From Chlorophyllum brunneum (lineage: Eukaryota; Basidiomycota; Agaricomycetes; Agaricales; Agaricaceae), in contig OY756150.1 in assembly GCA_963576785.1 (NCBI GenBank), forward strand, positions 1,426,001-1,490,000: DNA of 64,000 nucleotides, written 5' to 3'. How positions within the stretch are numbered: the stretch's first letter is position 1; each line of letters starts with the position of its first letter. A program made the position numbers and the translations under genes. Below the pieces are notes generated by a model that did not search any database, was not told the origin of the DNA, and saw only the letters and a program-made list of their open reading frames with translations. Below, piece by piece: positions 55,984 through 64,000 of the stretch.

Positions 55984-57483
55984 GAGCCATGATTATTTGC
56001 TATGGATGGAAGTGAGCGAAGCATCGACATAGCGCCGACATCGTACGAGATATCTGCGAAGGACGTACGTTCTTATCCCACGGCGTGAGTTTAGCGGCTT
56101 TCAAAAAAATGGGGTGAGCCCTGAAGGAGATAGCGAGTAGTACAATGTTGTAGTGTTTCGCATTGTTCTTCCGAAATCGGAAATCAAATAGTATTACAGG
56201 AGTAGTGCACATTCCTTCCGAGGGTGGATCAAGAAACTGATACGAAGGATTTGTTTCTGGGAGGTTGTCCTCAGGAGCATGGGTCACATTGTGGCGTGCT
56301 GAGACTGCTGGGTCCTTTCTCGTAAATTTCTCGAGTGGCCAGAGAGAACGGGATATTACTCATCCAATTTGAATCAGTTCTTTATGTATCGAGGGATCAG
56401 GAGGCAACGAGAGTTTTACACGTAGCACGCGGTGACGAGGTTCCTGGCAACGACGGGGGTCGGTAAGTCTGTATCTTGTAGTCGTAATGAGGTCGTAATC
56501 GTGAATTGTGTTCCTCATCAGAGAGCGAGCGGACCGACCTGTATGTCAATGCATCACGTTGAACAGCCTTTAGTAGAAGTTTACACAGTGGCTCCACGTA
56601 GCACATCTATTCAAGGAGGTGAGATCCCAGAATCAGAATCAGCCGAGAACCGGGAATTTGGCCCAGAGTTTTGTAAGGAACTATCCATTAGTCTGGGCAG
56701 AAACACGCTTGAAGAGGGAAAAGTGCATGAGAACTGCCTCATGAGTGAGGTCTAGTGAAGGACAAAGGAAAGCCACATAAGGCATAACTATTCTGCAAGA
56801 AAGATGGATATGTGGTGTTCGGGGTCGGACATGACATTCATTGTAGTGGTGGATCAAACCAGGATCAGACTTCGTGCTGAATCCTGTCAAAATTTTGGGA
56901 AAAGAACGCCGTGCCGTCGGATCCCGGAGCCAAGGCATGTATGTAGTGGCCTCACTTTCGGAGGAGATTAGTGAGGACCAGCGCGAGTTGCAGCGCTGAG
57001 CGCATCAGCCCACATCAATCGCGTGACTTCTATCGGGGCGCTGGCATGCCTACCGCAGCAGCTTGGGAGAGACGGTCGTGAAGTCGGAGGGGAGTGCGGG
57101 ACGACAATCAAGAGTAGATATGAGCAGATAAGGTTTACAAACGCTAAAGTAGGATAGTGAACCTTAGATCTCAGCAGAAAATCAGGATGAAAAGATGTTT
57201 GTGTGAAATCAGATGGCGATCAGGGATTAAGCTGTCGAAGGTGCCTCGTGGCTTGAAGCGAAAAAAAAACATAACATTCGACCCTTCTCAATTGGCTCCA
57301 CCTTGCCACTGCAGCAATTATGCCCAATTAGCGCGCTGTCATATATATAGTCCGTCATTTTTTCCCCGTTCCTCATTCCCTTCCGTTCCTTGTTTTACGA
57401 CCCCCCTTCCTTGACTGATTTATTTTTTTCCGTTCTTCAACAACAACTAGGCACTTCATTCCATCCTTTTTCCTGATCCCCTC
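55984..57483. other. 1.5 kb with no supported gene; promoter of Clp1-like gene at right end
   Basis: Short frames only. A TATA-like CATATATATAG lies at about 57341-57351, some 140 bp before the start codon of the next gene, followed by a pyrimidine-rich tract typical of basidiomycete promoters. Confidence 0.5.
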
Positions 57484-58237
57484 ATGTCTAGCTGGGCCGC
57501 CACTAACGCCGATCCGCTTGAGTATGTTAACTTTTCTTGTTCTCGCCACTCTGATGCTCATAACTCGCTCGATTTCCAGCGCCCTCTGCCGTCATTTCAA
57601 TGTCGTCAATGCCAAATACGTCCAAGGCCCACTCGAGGAACGGTTTGAGATGACACTCACCACCCTCAACGGCAGTCTCTATCCAACTCATTGTCTGGCC
57701 GTCACACAAACCAATGCGCCGCCTGGTTCACCGATCCTCATCATCCCCGTAGACTCCGGATTATTCTCGAGGGTATTTAACCAATATATCAACTGGCCTA
57801 AGGAGGACGATCTACCTCCGGAAATTCCTCTCGAACCAGAGGTACCAGATGAGACTCCAGTAACGATACCACAGTTACCCGAGGGACCCGTGAAGATATC
57901 CCTCCCAGTCGTGCCACTAGTGGTCCCGCACCTTACCTCCTTCTCCCTACTTACGCTCTTCGGGCTTGGAATTGAAACCGACGTCGAGAAACTGCCATAC
58001 CGTCTCCTTCCGACCCCTGTCGTCGCAGAATTTCCCGCACCAGCGGCAATGGCAGAGATATTTGCAAGGTTTCCTGAACAGCAATTCGAGGGATACCATA
58101 TGTATATTCATGGCATCTGGAAAAACATCCTTTCCTTGGGACTCAAGGATAATAGGATAGTGGAGATCGTTTCCACTGCCTGGAGCGTCGCCTCCGAAGC
58201 ACGGCGGATCCGGCAACGAGCCACCCAACGACGTTAA
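57484..58237 (+). CDS. Clp1-like protein (short paralogue)
   Basis: Two exons in phase (57484-57521, 57580-58237) give 231 residues starting MSSWAATNADPLD. The C-terminal half has the layout of the Clp1/BTB-like region: LPVVPLVVPHLTSFSLLTLF, then YHMYIHGIWKNILSLGL and a final EIVSTAWSVASEARR, matching HGMWQNACALGVFDDELW in the longer Clp1-like gene 1.3 kb downstream. It also has a conserved N-terminal block, HFNVVNAKYVQGPLEERFE. Clp1 (clampless1) is needed for clamp-cell formation and the A-regulated dikaryon pathway in Coprinopsis and its smut relatives. This protein lacks the long Ser/Pro-rich Clp1 N-terminus, so it is a paralogue with unknown role. The pair is convergent. Confidence 0.72.
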
Positions 58238-59526
58238 ATCCCGCTGGAAATCGGAGCCTGGACGACAGGCTTGGCCGTTACGGCTCCCAGCTTCTAGATT
58301 TGGCTTCCCACCGAGCTGTTTCGATGCAGAGAGATGGGCTTCACAGCTACATCCCATAATCCCCGCCACCCACCCTGTCATTGATGTTGAACATTGATCC
58401 CCGCCGACACATCGCTTCTTGACTTCGCGCTTCCATATCACCCATCCACGTACCCTCCACGGACTATCTTCTTATAGCGATCAGGGCTATAATGTTCTGA
58501 TACGACTATCGGATGGGTTTCAAAGGACATCAGGATCATTGACTCGTGGCGTTTCTTTGTCCTACTTTTTCGTTATTTGCTTTGCTTTCCCCTTCGTTGA
58601 TATTCATCTTTACTTCTCCTCTTACGACCATTAATCCCGACCACGCCCCTTAGCCCCGCCAACGAAACGAATTTGTAGCTCATCTCATTATGCCCCTACT
58701 ACCTATAATATCCTCTATATATAATGTCGACATCTTGCTAAATATATTAGTATCTTCAGTAATGTCAGGGTGTCTCGACTTTTGACTCTATCTATCACCA
58801 GCGCACTTTGTGCTTTATGACTATGTCAGGGCTGCAATCCCAGTCGATAAAAATGGTGAATTCGGGCCCATTGTGCGATATACGAGGAAATTCTCACACT
58901 GCTGCGCTCACGGCCATCCTGGTAATCTTGAGAATAGAGTACATAGCCTGGAAAAAAATCGACGTAAGGTACCATTTCTTAAATTGTTCGTCCGCAGAGT
59001 TTACTTCCGGAATTTCAAAATACTCTAGATTACAGAAAGTAAAAATAGGCTCTCCGCTCGACCGGTTATCAGCGTTATCAACGCTGACCCTCATTCTGAG
59101 CGTCATTTCCTGTGTGCATGCGTGTCAGTAGTGTGTGTATATTGAAGTTATTTTGTGGAAGCCACGGTTTCAACGGCCTGATACAGTTGTTGCTACGCTC
59201 CGTGAAATTTTTTGTAGGATTGGCTGCCGGTTGTGTGCGCAGATCTCGGAGGGGATTTTATACATATATTAGAGAGATTGTATCCATCGCAACCACTTGT
59301 GACTTGCCACCTTGCTAAATAACTTTGGACCGATCTCGGGGGAAAAATTTAATTATATTGATAATGCATTAGGCGGTTTCAAGAAACTGTACATGGATTC
59401 TAATTTTTCGTATGTACACACAAAGCATGCTCGGGTAAGAAATAATGATAATGTGTCAATGCATATGGACAAAGAAACGAAAATGTAGGATGGCGTCATG
59501 GAGACATCAGCCAGGCACAACTGTAA
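58238..59526. other. 1.3 kb between convergent Clp1-like genes
   Basis: No coding signal beyond short frames. It contains the 3' flanks of both genes, and the stretch 59340-59460 is AT-rich. Confidence 0.5.
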
Positions 59527-60778
59527 TCACGATGCAACCTTGGAATCTGAGGGTGAAGTGGATTTCCCGTCTGCTCTTGAAGTCTCGCTCGATCCCTGTT
59601 CATCCTCAAGCGCCGTCACAGCGGATTTGATGGACTCGAGAGCCTCTGGTTTCCCAGTGCACACTGCCAGACTCATCAACAAAAGCTTCCATGCGAAATC
59701 CATCGTACTCCAGAGTTCGTCGTCGAATACACCCAGCGCACATGCATTCTGCCACATTCCATGTACGATGGACATGTGTTGAATTAATCCAGGTGCACTA
59801 AACTTGGTACCAAGTACTCGTGCGAACGTTTCGTGTTGATCCGGTCGATCAATCAGCGTGGCAGGGAGCATAGCGATGGGTATGAGGTGGCGGAGGAGGG
59901 CATCTGTACGTTTGAGATAAAGGTACTCGAGGAGGATGGGGAAGGTTTTGGGTGAGTGGAGGAAGAGTGGGCGAACAGGAAGTGAAATTTCCCCGGAACT
60001 AGAGTCTGCTTCGGATAAGGGGTGGTTGAGTGACTCGGGGAAGGGCGGGAGTTTTGCGCAGTGGGCAGCAAGGATGAGACTGTGGACAGGGAATAGAGTG
60101 ACTTTAGTCTTGGTTTCTTTTGCGTTTTTGGGTGTGGGGCCATGTATAGCCATCATATGTGTGGGTGCCACTAGTGTCATATCCTCGACAAGTATTGATA
60201 TTTCTCGCGGCAGCGTGCCCCTCGATAGGATATCCCTGTCCTTCGCGGTATACTTTCGTAGGGCCTGATACATGCTGTATGGTGTGACATTAGTCGAATG
60301 CATGCACATTATCTGGTTCAACGTACCTTGGGCCTAGAGTATTTACCGTCAGAGTATCGCGAATGTAGCCGAGGTCAGTCGCGGCGAGCTCGGGATCGAT
60401 GACCTCGATCGAACTTTTGGGCACTTCGACGTAGTCGGGCCGGCCAAGATAGAGAGGAAATGTGATAGGGATACTAGAAGGATGGGCGAGAGGTGAAGCA
60501 TCCTTCATTTCAACATCTGCCACAGGAGGTGATGGTGTTCGGGGATTAATAGGAAAGGACATGCAGATGAGATTGACTGGCGACTTGATCATACTGCGAC
60601 GCCTGGCTTGCTCGACAGTGTATTTCACCGTCTTGGACCCCGTAGTTCGGGCACGTCGACGGCTAGCAGCAGCATGAAAACTGGTTCGAAAGTTATGAGA
60701 AGTGGCACTGCCACTCTTGCTGGGAGCAGCATTCTCGTTGTCCACACGCTTGCCGAAGCTCTTGGCTTTCAGAACCAT
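59527..60778 (-). CDS. clp1: Clampless1-like protein Clp1
   Basis: Two exons in phase (60347-60778, 59527-60264) give 389 residues, starting MVLKAKSFGKRVDNEN. The layout fits Clp1: a basic, disordered N-terminus (residues 1-60), the PPVADVEMKD patch, an IPITFPLYLGRPDYVEVPKS segment, then LGYIRDTLT joined across the intron to ALRKYTAKDRDILSRGTLPR. The BTB-like part follows: FPVHSLILAAHCAKLP, then LPVRPLFLHSPKTFPILLEY and HGMWQNACALGVFDDELWST near the C-terminus. In Coprinopsis and Ustilago, Clp1 acts in the nucleus downstream of the mating-type homeodomain proteins to control clamp development and the cell cycle. The intron runs from GTAAAT to GTATCAG. The presence of this gene strongly supports a basidiomycete source. 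Confidence 0.86.
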
Positions 60779-62389
60779 AGTGGGAGGGAAAGGGGGAGGA
60801 GGAAGGGGAGGAGTGAGTTGAGGTGGATTGACAAGGAAGACGGGATCCACAGAGTTATATAACGTCGGTCAGGAGTTGGTGCATAATAGAAAGCAAACCT
60901 GGGTCGGGACCAATCCATCAAAACCAATCCACACAAATTTCCTTAAATGGCGTTTGTGGGTGTCCATCAGAGGGACCCACAATTACCACTAACGGTAATC
61001 ATAGTTCCCCTTCAGACATAGCCAGGATTTCGGAACTGGCCGGGGGCCAATCGCCGCATTTTTGACAACAACCTGTCATCAAGTCGAAGCGCAAGCACCA
61101 GGGCAACCCCGAAACTATTGTGTTATTGTGTGTGTGTCCCCGTGTGACCCCAGAGAACAAATGCCAGAGCAACCAAAGGCACCAGAGTTTTCATGACTTA
61201 CCCCGAGTACGACTACACAATACCGAGATGTTGTTCAAGTCAGCAAGTTGGCAACCAGGAGAAAGCACAATAATTACATGTACTAGCTTTTTCGGGTTTG
61301 TCCGAGCCTCGTTTGCGATCGAGTCCCGATCCAATTCTTGAGGGTGGAAGTTCCACTACAGTTCCCGGCCCAACATGAGCAGCCCATCGAAAGAGATCCT
61401 TCCCCCAAGATTTGTTGATGCTATGGGCGAACAGGTTAAATTTTCTTCTCCCCCCCCACAAAGTAGACTTCTTGCCTCATGCTACGTCACGGTCGAACAA
61501 AAGGCCCATGGAGAAAGAAGGGACAAAGTGAAAGCACTAGCACAACGCAGCTCTAAAGCCATACGTGGGAACAGGCATGTCATGCGGTCCAGCATCTAGG
61601 GTTTTCCGGTCTTCAATCTAGTCATCGGCACCTTAAGCTGCTTCCTTGTTTCTCATGACGGCCGAAAGAGCTGGACCCACAACAGCAACGAAAAAATAAA
61701 AAATAAAATCCAAGAGTGCCTAATCCTTCTTCGGACGCCGTAGCCTTGTTGCAAAAGCCAGGAGCGTTGTTGATCACAGAGGTCTGGAAAGACTGGAATT
61801 GGGATAAGGACTGGGGGAGTTTGATCTTCGGGATTTTTATGCATAGCATGGCCTCGTTGAAGCGAGATTATCCGTGGGCAGCCTTGAGTAAAGAAGTTCC
61901 AAATGTAGTGTGGCGCAGGGCGAGTTCTACTTGTGTCCCACCCTTCTCATCGCTTGTAAATCGTGGTGTAGCAACGCTGCCCAGTAGTGCTTTTACCCTA
62001 ACATCATTCATGAGCATGTATGACGGCACATATCGCTTGAAACCAAGCAACGGTATGAAAACGCCCCAAAGGCATGGCCTGTGCACCTTGCATGTCCAGC
62101 ACCTGTAAAAGCTTGATTAAGACCCTTTCGAGTAGGCAAAAGGCAGCACCTCACCGAGCGTGTACTCCGAGTTGCTCCAAGAGCTTCCTGTTCAAGTGTA
62201 TGAAAGGATGAAGGAGTAGTAGTCTGAGTATTTGAATGTGGCGTTTGCATCAAATCTACGTTCCATTTCAGGCGCACAATTAGTAGCCCCTCATTGTCCG
62301 TCAGCTGATAGCAATCACCGATAAGATAAGATAAATACATTTGATGTAAAGTTGTCCACGTTACTATTTCTCATTGTTCTCCCCATAAG
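60779..62389. other. 1.6 kb with no supported gene
   Basis: The plus frame 61716-62108 (130 codons) and overlapping minus frames at 61868-62340 are of similar quality, and none contains a known domain. The first 200 bp are the clp1 promoter. No repeats stood out. Confidence 0.5.
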
Positions 62390-62461
62390 TCTCTGTTAGT
62401 ATATCGGTTAGTACACGCGCCTGTCACGCGCGAAAGCGGGGTTCGACTCCCCGACAGAGAG
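62390..62461 (+). tRNA. tRNA-Asp (GUC)
   Basis: A 72-nt cloverleaf without intron or encoded CCA. The acceptor stem TCTCTGT pairs with ACAGAGA, position 8 is T, the D-arm contains TCGGTTAGTA, the anticodon arm is CGCGC-CTGTCAC-GCGCG with anticodon GTC, and the T-arm is GCGGG-GTTCGACTC-CCCG with the B box GTTCGA. The layout matches the common eukaryotic tRNA-Asp. A run of five T follows at 62462-62466 and serves as the RNA polymerase III terminator. Confidence 0.97.
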
Positions 62462-62836
62462 TTTTTGCAGGCTGCGAAGAACATTCCTCAGTGGCAACCC
62501 CCTAGTTCGGCTGTGCATCCTTTGTGTACAGATGGAAGAATAATAAAAAATCATGATTCAATCCACTGTGCCAAAGAGACCTCTGTCTCGTGGTTCAAAA
62601 GCTGAATCTTTTTCGCAATCTGGGTTCCACGACAATTGTGAACCTTCCGCGAAGGTCTCAAACCTATTACGAGATTGTGGATCGATGAGTACTATGAACG
62701 TCGTGAGGTTTAAAATAGATTCTTCGGCTGACGGACGATCGAGTCCCGCATTTTTATTCTGAGGCATGCCAGCCACTATGTCTTTGGACATAAAAACCCT
62801 GTTCGCACACAAAATTGCTCTTCATATATTCATACC
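62462..62836. other. 0.37 kb spacer with Pol III terminator
   Basis: Starts with the T-run terminator of the tRNA and contains the promoter of the acidic protein gene. The minus and plus frames at 62553-62812 have no recognisable content. Confidence 0.5.
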
Positions 62837-64000
62837 ATGTTCTCTATATTCATATCATACCTATCTACTATATGCGCGTTCTTATTGAACGTGCTTTCTT
62901 CCTTTCGGTTTACAAGCCGGATCAGTGCGACACCCGACAGTGATATTGAGCTGTGTGTTGGTGCCGTTGAGGTTGTGGAGGTGGTTGAAGGTATGTCTTC
63001 TTGATTGTTGATTGCACGATGTATTAACGTATTCTTGAGTTCATGTCTTGGAAGAGGGGAGGGTTAATGCGTTGCCTAAGGTGGCAGACATTATTTACTG
63101 CCCAGGTTAGTTGTTGACAATTTAAACGTCGTGTCGTTACTCATTTTCGGATATTATAGCGTACGCTAACGCGGCGGATATAGCTACGGTTCAAGAAGCT
63201 TTCCTTCCCTCCAAACTCGCCGAAGCTATGGAACGTTATAGTACTTGCGTGGCTGACAAGCTAGAGCAAAGTTACAACCGCGATTCTGTCATCTCTACCG
63301 AGACAGACACATCGGGGGATAATTTCTTCAGTGAAGGACAGTCCATTGCTTCTTCTGTTACCTCCTTGGATGAGTCGGATGTCGAGGAGTACAAGGATGA
63401 GGAAGTCGTGGATATAGTTCAGGAAATTGTTGTCAAGGAGGTTCTTGACGAAGACGAAGAGGACGAGGAGTCGATCGACGAGAGTAAGTGCATTGTTCGT
63501 GAAGAGGATGAATTGGTGGCTGACATCAGTACCATCTAGCACTTGATTATTACTCGTCTTTCTCCGAGGAGGGTGAAGACGAGATGGAAGACAGTGAGGA
63601 CGAGCATTACTTCTCCTTTTCCGAAGACGAAAATGAAGAATTCAAAGAGGAAGTCAAGGACCTGGTCGAAGAGGTCAAATATAAGGAAATTCAGAGTGAA
63701 GAGGACAACGGGCTCGGGGTGGAGGAATTTGAGAAGAAGGATGAGGAAACTGACTCCACCAGCGCCCCGAAGACCGAGGTATGCTCCAAAGAGACCGCCG
63801 TCGAATTCGGGGAGACCGTCATCCCGATTCCTCTTTCTGCCGACTTTGAGAAACGTTCTTCCTTCCTTCGCACCCTCCCTGACGTCTCTCTCGATATCGA
63901 AGCTCCGAAACCTCCTCGTCCAGTTCGCGATTCCAAGGAAGAGGACTTGACTGATGTCCTGGAATTCATGGAGCGATGTAAATTCGAGCTTCCGGCTCCG
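62837..64000 (+). CDS. Acidic hypothetical protein, truncated at window end
   Basis: Exons at 62837-62990, about 63055-63105, 63160-63483 and 63540 onward join in phase, and the frame is still open at the window edge. The start MFSIFISYLSTICAFLLNVL is hydrophobic and could be a signal peptide or anchor. The body is extremely acidic, with runs of Glu and Asp (for example ESDVEEYKDEEVVD and LDEDEEDEESID, later SEDENEEFKEEVKDLVEEV), then IPIPLSADFEKRSSFLRTLP. No known domain is visible in the sequence available. Coiled-coil or disordered acidic regions of this kind are common, so no function is inferred. Exon 2 uses an AAG acceptor, which is unusual but gives the right phase. Confidence 0.6.

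Noticed and set aside
61716..62108. 130-codon plus-strand frame before the tRNA
   Set aside because: Opposite-strand frames are equally long and none has a domain.

Overview
This window is nuclear DNA from a filamentous basidiomycete, most likely an Agaricomycete. The genes have many short (about 45-70 bp) GT-AG introns. The content includes two Clp1-like (clampless1-type) proteins, a copper-fist transcription factor, a NACHT/STAND relic, a HET-like membrane protein and a fungal-type caspase-like peptidase. All gene models were assembled by eye from open frames and splice signals, so exon edges are approximate unless a reading-phase check is stated.

Layout. 0.2-0.9 kb: small hypothetical (-). 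0.9-5.2 kb: no convincing gene, one inverted repeat. 5.3-6.4 kb: membrane protein (-). 6.7-9.6 kb: DEAD-box helicase DBP4 (+), followed by a decayed partial copy at 10.1-10.6 kb. 11.0-13.6 kb: SUT/SLC45-type sugar transporter (+). 14.2-14.8 kb: secreted Ser/Thr-rich protein (-). 16.9-18.5 kb: URC4, uracil catabolism (-). 19.6-20.8 kb: broken NACHT gene. 20.8-24.4 kb: large SAP-domain nuclear protein (+). 24.6-27.0 kb: degenerate genes, including a 1.6 kb block with no CpG at all. 30.1 and 31.3 kb: two tiny Cys-rich secreted proteins (+). 33.9-36.2 kb: HET-like protein (+). 37.4-38.5 kb: F-box-like protein (-). 39.7-42.0 kb: C14 caspase-like protease (-). 42.2-44.3 kb: RRP9/U3-55K (-). 44.5-46.1 kb: alanine aminotransferase (+). 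46.4-47.9 kb: a HepT-like HEPN protein (+) facing a MntA-like nucleotidyltransferase (-). 48.6-49.9 kb: decayed second copy of the aminotransferase. 50.3-52.4 kb: copper-fist factor (+). 54.6-56.0 kb: TDA3-like FAD oxidoreductase (+). 57.5-58.2 and 59.5-60.8 kb: convergent Clp1-like genes. 62.4 kb: tRNA-Asp(GUC). 62.8 kb to the end: acidic protein running off the window.

The most interesting locus is 46.36-47.91 kb. It holds a convergent, intron-containing gene pair whose products carry the complete signature residues of the prokaryotic HepT/MntA (HEPN/MNT) toxin-antitoxin system: R-x4-H-x-Y in the 158-aa HEPN protein and G-S-x10-D-x-D in the 258-aa nucleotidyltransferase. Further notable points are the paired micro-proteins with beta-defensin-like cysteine spacing, the CpG-free block with nonsense changes, and a scatter of cell-death or allorecognition-type genes (NACHT relic, HET-like, caspase-like, HEPN/MNT). 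DBP4, RRP9, alanine aminotransferase, URC4 and tRNA-Asp are ordinary housekeeping genes and anchor the region as chromosomal.
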